64,000 nt of DNA from Myxococcales bacterium (GTDB lineage Bacteria > Myxococcota_A > Polyangia > Polyangiales > Polyangiaceae): NCBI GenBank assembly GCA_016191785.1, contig JACPVJ010000033.1, positions 1 through 64,000 on the forward strand, given 5' to 3'. Every line of letters starts with the position of its first letter. The stretch's first letter is position 1. This document shows positions 17,342 to 27,992 of the stretch, piece after piece. The notes beneath the pieces were generated by a model, which saw nothing but the letters and a program-made list of their open reading frames with translations, searched no databases and was not told the origin of the DNA. The translations under genes were made by a program, and so were the position numbers.

Positions 17342-17851
17342 ATGGTACCGCCGCTCCAGATGATCTCGCTTCGAGTCCTCGCGACCGGCGCCGCCTCGGC
17401 GCTCGCCGCGTTCTTCGTCGTGCACGCCTCGGGGTGCGGCACCGACGCGGTCGCCGTGGACGAGTGCCGAGACATCGAGAACGCGCGCTGCGAGGCGGGG
17501 AAGTTCTGCGGGTTCGTCGACGACGTGGACGAGTGCAAGCGCTTCTATCGAGACCAGTGCCTGCACGGCATGGCCGTGGGCGAGCGCCCCGGGACGCTTC
17601 GGGTCAAAGAGTGCGTAGCGACCCTGCGCGCAGCGGGCGAGTGCGCCAAGGCCGGCGCCAAGACCCTGGCCGAGTGCGTGACGCAGGGCCTGCCGGCGCC
17701 GTCCCAGAAGACCTATCACACCGACACCTGCGACATCGTGCAAGAGCCCGAGGGGGTCGAAGAGTGTGACTTCCTCTCCAAGCCAGTGGAAGTTCCGGAT
17801 GCGTCACCCGACGTCCAGACCGAAGCGGCCGCAGATGCGCCGACGGAGTGA
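17342..17851 (+). CDS. Cysteine-rich lipoprotein
   Basis: This 169-residue protein starts at ATG 17342 (ATG 17360 also fits) and has a lipoprotein signal ending VVHASGC. The mature part has about 11 cysteines in short spacings (CRDIENARCEAGKFCGFVDD; CKRFYRDQC; CVATL; CAKAG; CVTQG; CDIVQ; CDFLS), suggesting a disulfide-bonded exported domain. The tail is acidic and low-complexity. I recognise no family. It is divergent from the nucleotidyltransferase gene, and the next lipoprotein overlaps its end by 17 nt. Confidence 0.75.
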   Translation: MVPPLQMISLRVLATGAASALAAFFVVHASGCGTDAVAVDECRDIENARCEAGKFCGFVDDVDECKRFYRDQCLHGMAVGERPGTLRVKECVATLRAAGECAKAGAKTLAECVTQGLPAPSQKTYHTDTCDIVQEPEGVEECDFLSKPVEVPDASPDVQTEAAADAPTE

Positions 17852-18368
17852 GCTCGGCATCTTGCTCGTGCTCGCGCTGGTGGGGTGCCGCCCGCGGGAC
17901 CGGGATGCCGAAGCGCCGCCCGCGCGCCTGAGCGCCGAGCAAGAAGTCCTGGCCGTTGCTCCAGTCTGGCAAGCGCTGGAGGAAGAGCACGGAGCTCGTG
18001 GCCCGAATCAGAAAATCTCGGTCTTCGATCTGAAGCAGCGCACGACCCTCACGCTGCGCGAGGGGCAGCGCACCGCCGAGGAAAAGATCGAGGTCAAGGA
18101 GCGCTTCGAAATGAAGAACGGCGCCGTGTACGAGTGTCGTGCGCGCGGTCTCGCCAAGGTCCAGGTGCGCTTTGGCCGCAAGGCGGGCGAAGCCGCCCTC
18201 GAGGTCCAGCGCCCGTCGATGCTGCTGCCGCGGACGTGTGCGCCCAGCGATTTTCCCGAGCGCGAGCTCCAGCTGTCGGGCGGAACCTCGCGCTTCCTGC
18301 TACAAGACGAGCGTCTCGTCGGCTTCGCACCGCCCAGCGAGCGCCGCGTGTTTCTGCCGCAGCAGTGA
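17835..18368 (+). CDS. Small lipoprotein of unknown function
   Basis: This 177-residue protein starts at ATG 17835, inside the 3' end of the preceding lipoprotein gene. The signal is LGILLVLALVGC. The mature part is mixed alpha/beta and Lys/Glu/Arg-rich, with two Cys (YECRARG; PRTCAPSDF) that could form a disulfide. No domain is recognised. The overlap suggests translational coupling with the cysteine-rich lipoprotein, so the two may form an envelope complex. Confidence 0.78.
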   Translation: MRRRSELGILLVLALVGCRPRDRDAEAPPARLSAEQEVLAVAPVWQALEEEHGARGPNQKISVFDLKQRTTLTLREGQRTAEEKIEVKERFEMKNGAVYECRARGLAKVQVRFGRKAGEAALEVQRPSMLLPRTCAPSDFPERELQLSGGTSRFLLQDERLVGFAPPSERRVFLPQQ

Positions 18369-18409
18369 GGGGTTGCCGGTACCCTCCCCTTGATTTAGAA
18401 CGGCTCGCC

Positions 18410-19261
18410 ATGCTCCGCGCCCGGCCGCTTCCGCTGCTCGTCACGTCCGCGGCGTTGCTCATTGGCTGCAGCGTGAGCGGCGGCACGGCCGGCCCGACCA
18501 CCCCCACCTTGGTCGCCGTCTCGCCCCTGGACTTCGCCGGCGCCGTGCCCTGCGTCGACGCGCCCGGCGCGATGCGCAGCTACGTGGTCACGCTCTACGA
18601 TCTCGGAACGGCGGACGAGCCGCAAGAGCCCTTCGCGCTGCCCTCGGGTGTCGTGCGGCAGTCGGACGGCAGCTTCGCGGCCGCCCACTGCGAGAGCGCG
18701 GCGGCCTTTTCCTTCGTCGTCCCCGGGCACCGCTACGACGCCGAGGTCGAGGTCTACGACCGCGACGACCTCGTGGCGCTGGGCGCGGGCAGCCGCAAGC
18801 TGGTGGACGCCGCCGGGAACTACGTGGCGCCGCGCTGGACCACGACCTGCGGCAGAAAGCAGGGCGGCGCTGCCTCGGAAGGGCCGGTCACCGCGGCGTG
18901 GTACCTGACGCGCTTCGTGCGCGGCTGCGCGCCCCTCGAGACGACCCAGCCGGCCACGCCCACCGGCGTGCGCGTCGCCCTCGACGACGCGCTCGGCGCC
19001 CTCACCTGCGGCGAGGGTCCGGGTCAGGTCTCGGCCTTCAGCGTGACGCGCAACGACTCGGACGATCCCGCCCAGGGCGCCGGCTGCGCGGACTCGGTCG
19101 ACGTGGTCGGGCTCGAGGCGGGCAAGAGCTACACCTTCTCGGTCGAGGCCTTCGAGAGCGGCGCGTCCAAGCCGCGCTGGGCCACCCAGTGCCATCGCAA
19201 GGCCGTCTCCGGGGCCGTCGTCCCGGCGGCGTGCGATCTCTTGGCCGAGCTGCCGGAATAG
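18410..19261 (+). CDS. Lipoprotein with two similar Cys-containing halves
   Basis: This 283-residue protein starts at ATG 18410 and has the lipobox LLIGC. The frame is open upstream, but the signal defines the start. The mature part has two related halves. Each has a Cys-containing strand start (VPCVDAPGAMRSYVVTLYD; LTCGEGPGQVSAFSVTRND) and a later H/Y-x-(F/A)-x-V-x-(V/A)-(Y/F) segment (HRYDAEVEVYDRDD; KSYTFSVEAFESG). Each ends near a W-x-T-x-C motif (RWTTTC; RWATQC). This looks like an internal duplication of a beta-sandwich, fibronectin-like fold. Function is unknown. Confidence 0.78.
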   Translation: MLRARPLPLLVTSAALLIGCSVSGGTAGPTTPTLVAVSPLDFAGAVPCVDAPGAMRSYVVTLYDLGTADEPQEPFALPSGVVRQSDGSFAAAHCESAAAFSFVVPGHRYDAEVEVYDRDDLVALGAGSRKLVDAAGNYVAPRWTTTCGRKQGGAASEGPVTAAWYLTRFVRGCAPLETTQPATPTGVRVALDDALGALTCGEGPGQVSAFSVTRNDSDDPAQGAGCADSVDVVGLEAGKSYTFSVEAFESGASKPRWATQCHRKAVSGAVVPAACDLLAELPE

Positions 19262-19280
19262 TGCCGACACAGGCGTCGCC

Positions 19281-20096
19281 ATGAGTCGAGACGACGTCGC
19301 CCAGATGCCTGGCCTGCCCCGCCCGGGCCGCGCGCTCTGGGGCGTGATCATCACGCTCTTCGCGATCTGGCTCGGCTTCGCCATCGGCCTGAACTGGGGC
19401 GGCGCCGGTGAGAACGCGTTCTGGTTGTTCGCCGGCAGCACCGAGCGAATCCTCAAAGGCGAGGTCTGGCGCCTGTTCACCGCGCCGCTCATCCACCTGC
19501 CCAGCGTCGGCTCGATCTTGCTCTTGCTCCTGGGCTTCTACTTTCTCACCCCAACACTCGAGCAGCGCTGGGGCGGCGCGCGGCTGATTCGCTTTCTGAT
19601 CCTCTCGGCGCTCCTGGCGTACGGCAGCCAGATGCTGATCGCTCTGGCCTTGCCCCGGTCGCTGGCCGACAAGCTGGTGGGCCCGTACTGGTTTTCGGCA
19701 ACGCCCGTGCTCAGCGCGATCAGCATCGCCTGGGCCCTGACGTTCCAGGGCCAGACCGTGCGCCTGTTCTTCGTGCTCCCGGTCAGTTCCCGGGGGCTCA
19801 TCCTGTTCGTGATCGGCGTGAGCGTGCTGTACGTGATCACCCTCGAGCAGCTCCCCTGCGGGCTGATCGCACCGTTCGGGGGCATGCTCGCCGGGTGGCT
19901 CTTCGGGGGCGGAACGCCGTCGCCCGCGCGCCGCCTGTGGCTCACGCTGCGGCTCGCGAAGCTCGAGCGCGAGGAGCAAAAGACGCGGGTAGAGCGCAAG
20001 CAGCGCGTCGCGCGGTCGGGCTTCCGGGTGATCGACGGCGGCAAGGACGATGACGACGACGACGATCGCGGGCCCGACGGGCGGATGCTGAACTAG
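19281..20096 (+). CDS. Rhomboid-fold membrane protein without catalytic residues
   Basis: This 271-residue protein starts at ATG 19281, 19 nt after the lipoprotein stop. It has about six membrane helices and a rhomboid-like layout: E-V-W-R-L-F-T-A-P-L-I-H after helix 1, an L-E-x-x-W-G segment, then a late G-G-M-L-A-G-W helix. The catalytic GxSx motif is not evident (YWFSATPVLSA), and the usual helix-6 His position reads APFGGMLAG, so it is probably not a protease (compare derlins and iRhoms). The C-terminus is charged and ends in a run of Asp. Confidence 0.75.
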   Translation: MSRDDVAQMPGLPRPGRALWGVIITLFAIWLGFAIGLNWGGAGENAFWLFAGSTERILKGEVWRLFTAPLIHLPSVGSILLLLLGFYFLTPTLEQRWGGARLIRFLILSALLAYGSQMLIALALPRSLADKLVGPYWFSATPVLSAISIAWALTFQGQTVRLFFVLPVSSRGLILFVIGVSVLYVITLEQLPCGLIAPFGGMLAGWLFGGGTPSPARRLWLTLRLAKLEREEQKTRVERKQRVARSGFRVIDGGKDDDDDDDRGPDGRMLN

Positions 20097-20123
20097 CCGC
20101 CGGCCGCCGCCTGGGGTCCGGGG

Positions 20124-20152
20124 TTTCACGCCGCCCGAGCCCGTGTTAGACG
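20124..20152 (+). promoter_or_regulatory. Promoter-like boxes before pyrR
   Basis: TTTCAC at 20124-20129 and TAGACG at 20147-20152 are separated by 17 bp. The -10-like box ends 11 nt before ATG 20164, which favours that ATG over GTG 20143 and leaves no room for a PyrR-type leader attenuator. Confidence 0.45.
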
Positions 20153-20163
20153 CTGCACACCGC

Positions 20164-20708
20164 ATGCGCGAGCTGATCGACTCCGAGGGCGTGTCGCGCG
20201 GCCTGCGCCGCGTCGCGGGGCAGATCGTCGAACGCCAGCGCGGCGCCGAGGGCCTGGTGCTGATCGGCGTGCGCCGCGGCGGTGAGCCGCTGGCGCGCGA
20301 GATCGCCCGCTGGGTCCGCGAGCTCGAGGGGCACGACGTGCCGGTGGGCAGCGTCGACATCACGCTCTATCGGGACGACGCGGCGACCGCTCTGCCGAAC
20401 CCGCGCATCGGTCCGAGCCAGGTGCCGTGCTCGCTCGAGGGCAAGCGCGTGGTGCTGGTGGACGACGTGGTCTTCACCGGGCGCACCATTCGCGCCGCCA
20501 TCGACGCGCTGATGGACTACGGCCGCCCCGAGCGCATCGAGCTCGCCGCGCTGATCGATCGCGGCGGGCGCGAGCTCCCGATCCAGCCGGACTACGTGGT
20601 GCTTCGCGCCGAGGTCGGGCCGCACGACCGCATCGACGTGCTCGAGGGGCCGGGCGGGGTCGTCGCCGTGGTCTGCCCCGCCGGCTCTCCCACCACCCCT
20701 CCCCCGCC

Positions 20709-20712
<4 letters not shown>
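20164..20712 (+). CDS. pyrR: PyrR, pyrimidine regulator / uracil phosphoribosyltransferase
   Basis: This 182-residue PRTase-fold protein starts at ATG 20164 ([20 protein letters not shown], which aligns with known PyrR N-termini). The PRPP loop [18 protein letters not shown] and the [10 protein letters not shown] segment are intact. In Gram-positives PyrR binds pyr mRNA to control attenuation and has weak UPRTase activity. Here the stop overlaps the pyrB start by four nt (ATGA), so it is clearly part of pyrimidine synthesis control. The missing 5' leader argues that regulation, if any, works on other transcripts or by another route. Confidence 0.93.
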
Positions 20713-21653
<941 letters not shown>

Positions 21654-24600
21654 CTACTCCGCGATCGCCAGCTCGGGCTCGATCTCGACCCGGTGACGCC
21701 GGGACACCAGCGCGTAGACCGCCGGGACCACGAACAGCGTGAGCAGTGTGGACGTGACCAGCCCGCCGACCACGGCGATGCCCAGGCTCTGCCGGCTGCC
21801 CGACGCGCTGCCCAGCGAGAGCGCGATGGGCAAGATGCCGAGCACGGTGGTCAGGGTGGTCATCAAGATGGGGCGGAAGCGCGCCACCGCCGCCTCGAGC
21901 GCGGCCTCGACGGGCGCTGCCCCCGCGGCCTTCTTCTGGTTGGCGAACTCGACGATCAAGATGCCGTTCTTGGTGACGATGCCGATCAGCATGATGATGC
22001 CGATCTGGCTGAAGATGTTGAGCGTCTGACCCGTGAGCTCCAGGCTGAGCGCGGCGCCGAGCAGCGACATGGGCACCGTGAACAGGATGATCAGCGGGTC
22101 GATGAAGCTCTCGAACTGAGCCGCCAGCACCAGGTAGATCAAGAGCAGCGCCATCCCGAAGGCGAAGTACAGGCTGCTCGAGCTCTCGGAAAAATCCCGG
22201 GCCTCACCGGCCAGCGCGGTACGAAAGCTGGGATCCAGGCTGGCCTTGGCTGCGGCATCCATCGCGGCGATGCCGTCGCCCAGCGCGTAGCCGGGCGCGA
22301 CGCCCGCCGACACCGTGGCCGAGACGTAGCGATCGAAGCGGTAGATCGCCGCCGGCGCGGTGGTCTCTTCCACCGTCACCAGGTTGTCCAGCGAGACCAT
22401 CTGCCCGCTCCGGGTCCGCGCGAACAGCCGCCGCACGCCTTCGGGCGCGTTGCGATCGGCCCGCTCGAGCTCGCCGATCACCTGATACTGCCGGCCATTC
22501 ATCACGAAGTAGCCGTAGCGCCGCCCGCCGAAGGAAAGGTCGAGCGAGCGAGCGATGTCCACCACGCTGACCCCGAGCTCGGTGGCCTTGGCACGATCGA
22601 TCCGGATCACGGCCTCCGGCCGGTTGAACTTCAAGTCGGCGTCCACGAAGCGCAGCACCGGGCTCTTTCCGGCTTCTTCCAGGATCTTGGGCAGCGCCTC
22701 GGAGAGCGCCTCCAGGTTCGGAGCCTGGATCACGTACTGCAAGGGCTGCCCCGCGAAGCGGTTGCCGATGGTGGGCGGCTGGCCCGGGAAGGTGCGCAGC
22801 CCGCTGAACCCGCCGAGCTTCTGGGAGAGATCCTGGAAGATCTGCTCTTGCGTGCGCCGGCGCTGGTGGGGCTCCGTGAGATAGATGTTCTGGATGCCGG
22901 TGTTGACCGGGCCGCCGAAGAGCGCGGTGATCGAGTACGTCCTCGACAGCTCGGGCACGGTCGCGGTGACCAGCGTCGCCAGCTGATCGAGCTCGGCCGC
23001 CGTGTGCTCGTAGCTCGTGCCCTCGGGCGCGCGCACCCCCACGCGGATGTTCGACCGGTCTTCCAGCGGCGCCAGCTCGGAGCGAAGCTTGCCCAGCGTG
23101 AGCCATGCGAGCGCGATCACGGCCACGACCACCAGCGGGGAGACCACCCTCAGGCGGAGCACGCGGGCCAGCGCGCCGCGATACAGGCGCGTGAGGGCGA
23201 CGAAGAACGGCTCGGTCACCCGGTAGAACCAGCTCGGACGGGCGCGCGGCCTGAGCAGCGTGCGACACATCACCGGCGAGAGCGTGAGCGCCACGAACGC
23301 CGAGAGCATCACCGCAGCGGACACCACCACCGCGAACTCGCGGAACAGCCGGCCGGTGAGCCCCGAGATGAAGACGATCGGCAGAAACACCGCGACCAGG
23401 GTGAGGGTGGTCGAGATCACCGCGAAGTAGACCTCTCTCGACCCGGCCAGCGCTGCCGACATCGGCGACATGCCGTGCTCGATCTTGGAGTAGATGTTCT
23501 CGAGCACCACGATGGCGTCGTCGACCACCAAGCCGATGGCCAGCACCAGGCCGACCAGGCTCAAGATGTTGATGGTGAACCCGGCCAGGTACATCACGAA
23601 GAAGGTCCCGACTAGGCTCACCGGGATGGCCACCACCGGCACCAGGGTGGAGCGGAAGCTCCGTAGGAACAGGAAGATCACCGCGCCCACCAGCAGGAAC
23701 GCCGTGCCCAGCGCCTCTTCCACCTCGCGGATCGAGCGGCGCACGTAGGTCGTGAAGTCGTAGCCGATGTCCACGCGGTATTCGGGCGGCACCGAGGCCC
23801 TAACCTGCTCGAAGCGCCGGTAGAACTCGTCGGCGATCTCGATGGCGTTGGTGTTGGGCTGCGGCACGATCGCCACGCCGACCATCGGCACGCCGTTCTG
23901 CTTCACCCCGGTGCGCAGGTTCTCGGCGCCGAGCTCGGCGTGGCCGATGTCGCGGAACTCGATCTGCCGGCCGCCCTCTTGCCGGATCACCATGCGGCTG
24001 ACCTCGGCGGGTGACGACAGCCGCCCCACGGCCCGAAGCCCGATCTCCACCGCGCTACCCTCGACCCGGCCGGCGGGCAGGTCCACGTTCTCGCGCCGCA
24101 GCGCCTCTTGCACGTCGCTCGGCGTCACGCGGTGGGCCGCCATGCGCTCCGCATCCATGCCCAGGCGCATCGCCCAGCGCTTCTCGCCGAAGATGCGCAC
24201 CGTGCTGACGCCCGGGATGGTCTGCATGCGCTCTTTGATCAGCGTGTCGGCGATGTGGTTGACCTCGAGGATGCTCTTCGTCTCGCTCTGCACCGTCATG
24301 AAGACGATGGGCGAGGCGTCGGCGTCGGCTTTCTCGACGATGGGCGGATCCACGTCGGCCGGCAGTCGCCGCACCGCGCCGGCGACCTTGTCCCGGATGT
24401 CGTTGGCCGCCGCGTCCACGTCGGTGCCGATGGCGAACTCGACCCGGATCGCGCTCTGGCCCTCGCGCGAGGTCGAGGCGATGTTGCGGACCCCGGCCAC
24501 GCCGTTCACCGCCTGCTCCAGCGGCTCGGTGATCTGCGAGTCGATGACGTCCGGGCTGGCGCCCGCGTAGTTGGTGGTGACCGTGACCACCGGCGGGTCG

Positions 24601-24719
24601 ACGGCCGGGTACTCGCGCACCCCCAGGAACTTGAACCCCACGACGCCCAGCACCAAGAGCACGAAGCTCGCGGTCAGCGCGAGCACCGGGCGCTTCAGGC
24701 TCAGCTCGGCCAGGTTCAT
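21654..24719 (-). CDS. RND efflux pump inner-membrane transporter
   Basis: This 1021-residue AcrB/HAE1-type transporter starts at ATG 24719. It has the N-terminal helix ([19 protein letters not shown]), the porter-domain Y-P-x-V-D-P-P-x-V-x-V pattern, the proton-relay segment [13 protein letters not shown] with the Asp pair in TM4, and the duplicated C-terminal half ([16 protein letters not shown]). It would export drugs, dyes or lipophilic metabolites by proton antiport. The adaptor gene overlaps its start (ATGA). No TolC-like outer-membrane gene is adjacent. Confidence 0.95.
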   Translation of the reverse strand: MNLAELSLKRPVLALTASFVLLVLGVVGFKFLGVREYPAVDPPVVTVTTNYAGASPDVIDSQITEPLEQAVNGVAGVRNIASTSREGQSAIRVEFAIGTDVDAAANDIRDKVAGAVRRLPADVDPPIVEKADADASPIVFMTVQSETKSILEVNHIADTLIKERMQTIPGVSTVRIFGEKRWAMRLGMDAERMAAHRVTPSDVQEALRRENVDLPAGRVEGSAVEIGLRAVGRLSSPAEVSRMVIRQEGGRQIEFRDIGHAELGAENLRTGVKQNGVPMVGVAIVPQPNTNAIEIADEFYRRFEQVRASVPPEYRVDIGYDFTTYVRRSIREVEEALGTAFLLVGAVIFLFLRSFRSTLVPVVAIPVSLVGTFFVMYLAGFTINILSLVGLVLAIGLVVDDAIVVLENIYSKIEHGMSPMSAALAGSREVYFAVISTTLTLVAVFLPIVFISGLTGRLFREFAVVVSAAVMLSAFVALTLSPVMCRTLLRPRARPSWFYRVTEPFFVALTRLYRGALARVLRLRVVSPLVVVAVIALAWLTLGKLRSELAPLEDRSNIRVGVRAPEGTSYEHTAAELDQLATLVTATVPELSRTYSITALFGGPVNTGIQNIYLTEPHQRRRTQEQIFQDLSQKLGGFSGLRTFPGQPPTIGNRFAGQPLQYVIQAPNLEALSEALPKILEEAGKSPVLRFVDADLKFNRPEAVIRIDRAKATELGVSVVDIARSLDLSFGGRRYGYFVMNGRQYQVIGELERADRNAPEGVRRLFARTRSGQMVSLDNLVTVEETTAPAAIYRFDRYVSATVSAGVAPGYALGDGIAAMDAAAKASLDPSFRTALAGEARDFSESSSSLYFAFGMALLLIYLVLAAQFESFIDPLIILFTVPMSLLGAALSLELTGQTLNIFSQIGIIMLIGIVTKNGILIVEFANQKKAAGAAPVEAALEAAVARFRPILMTTLTTVLGILPIALSLGSASGSRQSLGIAVVGGLVTSTLLTLFVVPAVYALVSRRHRVEIEPELAIAE

Positions 24720-25789
24720 GGTTCGAGCGTGACGGGCGCGCCGTCACGCAACCGCAAGAGGTTGGTCACGAGAACGGTGTCCCCGGCCACGAGCCCGCTC
24801 ACGACTTCCACGTCGTCCGCCGAGCGCTCGCCGATCTCGACCACGCGCAGCGCCGCCTTGCCGGCGACGAGCACCCAGACGCCGTGGCCCTTGGCGCTGG
24901 GCACCAGTGCCTGCGAGGGCACCGCAAACACGGGCCGGCCCTCCCCCACCGGCACCTCGACGGTGGCGAAGCCGCCGGCGGTCAGCCGCTGCTCCGGGTT
25001 GTCGGCCAGCGCGCGCAGGCTCACGCTGCGCGTGCCCCGATCGATCTCGGGCTCGACGGCGATCACGCTCGCCGGGAAGCGCTCGGCCCGACCGGTCACG
25101 CGAAACGACACCGCGTGCCCCACGCGAACGTCCCCCGCGTAGCGCTCGGGCAGCGCGAAATCGAGCTTGAGCTTCGACGCGTCGGTGAGCGTGGTCAGCA
25201 CGGTCTCGGGGGTCACCCACGCCCCTGCGCTCACGCGGCGGAGCCCCACCGTGCCGGCGAAAGGCGCGCGGATCCGGGTCTTGCCCAGGGTCACGCCGCG
25301 GGTTGCGATCTCGGCGCTGATCTCGTCCAGCTCGCTCTTCACCCGGTCGTACTCGGCCTGGCTCACCAGGTTCTGCGCGAGCAGCTGCTTGCTGCGCGCT
25401 TCGGTGCCGACCAAGAGCTTCTTCTTCACCTCGAGGCGGCGAACGTCGGCGCCGAGGTCGGAGGCATCCAAGCTGAACAGCAGGGCGCCCTTCTTGACCG
25501 CCGCGCCCTCTTCGACGTGCACCTTGATCAGCCGCCGCGAGATCTCGCTCACCACCTTGACGGACTCGTTTGCCCCCAGCGTGCCCACCGAGGTCACCGC
25601 CCGGGTGACGGTCTTCGCCACCACCGTGTGGCCCCGCGCGCGCAGCGGCGGCCCGGGCGGCGACGGCGCCCGGGCACTGCTCGAGCCTGCCGCCGCCGGC
25701 GGTTCGGGCCGGGTGGCGGACGCGCGATCGCAACCGAGCAAGAGCAAGCCGGCCCCCAGCAGGGCCACGGGGAGATCACTCGGGCGCAC
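24716..25789 (-). CDS. RND periplasmic adaptor (membrane-fusion) lipoprotein
   Basis: This 357-residue protein starts at GTG 25789; GTG 25792 or a farther-upstream start in the same frame is possible. The lipobox is LLLLGC. It has the HlyD/AcrA layout: barrel-sandwich halves around a helical hairpin (ISRRLIKVHVEEGAAVKKGA; KTRIRAPFAGTVGLRRVSAG) and a C-terminal membrane-proximal domain. It links the RND transporter to an outer-membrane channel. A TATGAA box lies about 15 nt before the GTG. Confidence 0.93.
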   Translation of the reverse strand: MRPSDLPVALLGAGLLLLGCDRASATRPEPPAAAGSSSARAPSPPGPPLRARGHTVVAKTVTRAVTSVGTLGANESVKVVSEISRRLIKVHVEEGAAVKKGALLFSLDASDLGADVRRLEVKKKLLVGTEARSKQLLAQNLVSQAEYDRVKSELDEISAEIATRGVTLGKTRIRAPFAGTVGLRRVSAGAWVTPETVLTTLTDASKLKLDFALPERYAGDVRVGHAVSFRVTGRAERFPASVIAVEPEIDRGTRSVSLRALADNPEQRLTAGGFATVEVPVGEGRPVFAVPSQALVPSAKGHGVWVLVAGKAALRVVEIGERSADDVEVVSGLVAGDTVLVTNLLRLRDGAPVTLEP

Positions 25790-25849
25790 CACGTTCCGGC
25801 CGGGTTCATAGCACCGCGCTCGCGGGGCCGGCAGCCCGACCGCCAACCC

Positions 25850-26677
25850 TCACAGATCGATCTGCGTGACCTCGGGGGCGCGCTCGCCCAAAAAGAGGCT
25901 GGCGACCTCGGCGAACGAGCGCGGCCGATCGGTGACCAGGACCTCGAGCCGGGGCCCGACCGAGCCCGGCGCGATGCGCCCCGCGGCGATCAGCTGCGCG
26001 ACCTCGGTGGCCGTGGCGTGAGCGCTGTCCACGATCGGCACCGGGTGCCCCGCCAGCTCTTCCGCGACCCGGGCTATGATCGGCGCGAGCAGCGGGTAGT
26101 GCGTGCAGCCCAGCACCAGCACGCCGGCCCCCTGCGCCAGCAGGGGCTCGAGGTAGCGCCGAACGGCGAGCTCGGGGACCTGCCCCTCGATCCAGCCCTC
26201 TTCCACCAGCGGCACGAGCAGGGGCGCGGCCTGACCGACGACCTCGAGGCGCGTCGAGAGCTGGCTCACCGCCCGCGGGTAGGCGCCGCTGTTGATCGTG
26301 CCCTGGGTGCCGAGCACGCCGATCTTCACCGGGTGGCCGCGGCGCGCGGTCTCGGCCTCGGCGGCGGCCACGGCGGCGCGGGCCCCCGGCTCGACCACGC
26401 CGATCACCGGCAGATCGAGCTCGGCGCGCAAGATCTCGACCGCCACCGCGCTCACCGTGTTGCAGGCGATGACCAGCGCCTTCACGCCCCGGGCGGTGAG
26501 CACCCCGGCGCAGCCCCGCGCGTAGCGCACCACCGTCTCGGCCGAGCGCGTGCCATAGGGCACCCGGGCGGTGTCACCCAGATACACGATGGGCTCGCTG
26601 GGCAGCGCTTCGGTCAGCGCGTGCACCACGGTCAGGCCCCCCAGCCCCGAATCGAACACGCCGAGGGGTGCGGTCAA
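25850..26677 (-). CDS. murI: Glutamate racemase
   Basis: This 275-residue cofactor-independent racemase interconverts L- and D-glutamate for peptidoglycan. It has the FDSGLGGLTV start, the first catalytic Cys in VIACNT and the second in VLGCTHYPLL. The start is TTG 26677, one nt after the stop of hom, so translation is likely coupled. It is the last gene of a four-gene minus-strand run (lipoprotein, aminopeptidase, hom, murI). Confidence 0.96.
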   Translation of the reverse strand: MTAPLGVFDSGLGGLTVVHALTEALPSEPIVYLGDTARVPYGTRSAETVVRYARGCAGVLTARGVKALVIACNTVSAVAVEILRAELDLPVIGVVEPGARAAVAAAEAETARRGHPVKIGVLGTQGTINSGAYPRAVSQLSTRLEVVGQAAPLLVPLVEEGWIEGQVPELAVRRYLEPLLAQGAGVLVLGCTHYPLLAPIIARVAEELAGHPVPIVDSAHATATEVAQLIAAGRIAPGSVGPRLEVLVTDRPRSFAEVASLFLGERAPEVTQIDL

Positions 26678-26678
26678 G

Positions 26679-27992
26679 TCACACGTCCTCGATCCGGAGC
26701 AAGCGCGGGCGGCCGTGCATGAAGACCTCGCGCCCGATGGAGTCGAGCGCGGCGCGCACCGCGCCCTCGCGACAGGCGTGAGTGATGATCAACACCGGCA
26801 CGGCGTCGTCCACCTCGACCGCGCGGCCCTCTTGCACCATCTGCTCGATGCTCACGCCAGCCTCGCCCAGGCCGCTGGCGATCTTCCCGAGCACGCCCGG
26901 GCGGTCCTCGACGTCGAAGCGCAGATAGAAGCGCGACGTCACCTCGGCGAGGGGGGCGAGCGCGCGATCCTGGGTCTGGATGCCCCGGGTCGAGAGCCCC
27001 GGCTCGCCGCCGATCTTCGAGCGGGCTACGTCGACGATGTCGGCCACCACGCTCACCGCCGTCGGCATGTCCCCCGCGCCGCGGCCCACGAGCAGGCACG
27101 GGCCGAGCCCGCGACCCACGACCAGCACGCCGTTGAGCACGCCGTCGATGTTGGCCAGGACGCTGTGTTTGGGGATCAGCGCCGGGTGCACGCGCAGCGC
27201 GATGCGGTCGCCGAGATCGCGGCCGATGACCAGGTGCTTGATGGTGTAGCCGAAGCGCTCGGCGAAGCGGAAGTCGAGCTGGTCGACCAGGCGGATGCCC
27301 TCGACCGGGACGTCGCTCTCGTGCACGTTGGCGCCGAACGCCAGCATGCTGATCACGCACAGCTTCTGCGCGGCGTCGTGGCCGTCCACGTCGAGGGTTG
27401 GGTCGGCCTCGGCGTAGCCCTTGGCCTGCGCCTCGCCCAGCGCCACGTCGAAGCTCACCTTGCCGTCGCGCATGCGGGTCAAGATGTAGTTGCAGGTCCC
27501 GTTCAGGATGCCGTGCACGCTCTCGACCCAGTCGCTGGTGAGCGCCTCGCGGAGCGTGCGGATGATGGGGATGCCGCCGCCCACCGACGCCTCGAACGCG
27601 AGATCGACGCCGTGCTCGGTGGCCATGCGCACCAGCGCCGGGCCGTGCTTGGCGAGCAAGAGCTTGTTGGCCGTGACGACGCCCTTACCCTCGCGGATGG
27701 CGCGCTCGATCAGCGTCTTGGCCGGCTCTTCGCCGCCGATCACCTCGACCAAGACGTCGATGTCCTTGGCGAAGACCTCGTCGGCCGCCGTGGTGATCCA
27801 CTCGCGGCGGCACTCGGGCACGCGGTCCTTCTCGGCGTCGCGGACCAGTACCCGTCGGATCTCGAGGGGCGCCCCGACCCGCGAGGTCAGGTACTCCTGG
27901 TTCTCGGCGATCAGCCGGATCACCCCGCCGCCGACGGTGCCGCAGCCGAGCAGGCCGATGCGAACCGGGAACTTGATGCGTTCTTTGCTCAC
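26679..27992 (-). CDS. hom: Homoserine dehydrogenase
   Basis: This 437-residue enzyme reduces aspartate semialdehyde to homoserine on the way to Thr, Met and Ile. The nucleotide-binding GLLGCGTVGGGV, the VTANKLLLAKHG segment and the NGTCNYILTRM active-site region are intact. A C-terminal ACT domain (~350-430, RFDVEDRPGVLGKIASGLG) implies feedback control by threonine or another amino acid. It overlaps the aminopeptidase gene upstream by four nt. Confidence 0.96.
   Translation of the reverse strand: MSKERIKFPVRIGLLGCGTVGGGVIRLIAENQEYLTSRVGAPLEIRRVLVRDAEKDRVPECRREWITTAADEVFAKDIDVLVEVIGGEEPAKTLIERAIREGKGVVTANKLLLAKHGPALVRMATEHGVDLAFEASVGGGIPIIRTLREALTSDWVESVHGILNGTCNYILTRMRDGKVSFDVALGEAQAKGYAEADPTLDVDGHDAAQKLCVISMLAFGANVHESDVPVEGIRLVDQLDFRFAERFGYTIKHLVIGRDLGDRIALRVHPALIPKHSVLANIDGVLNGVLVVGRGLGPCLLVGRGAGDMPTAVSVVADIVDVARSKIGGEPGLSTRGIQTQDRALAPLAEVTSRFYLRFDVEDRPGVLGKIASGLGEAGVSIEQMVQEGRAVEVDDAVPVLIITHACREGAVRAALDSIGREVFMHGRPRLLRIEDV

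Noticed and set aside
20097..20163. PyrR-responsive attenuator leader
   Set aside because: Only 67 nt lie between genes and no antiterminator/terminator pair or PyrR-binding loop consensus is seen.
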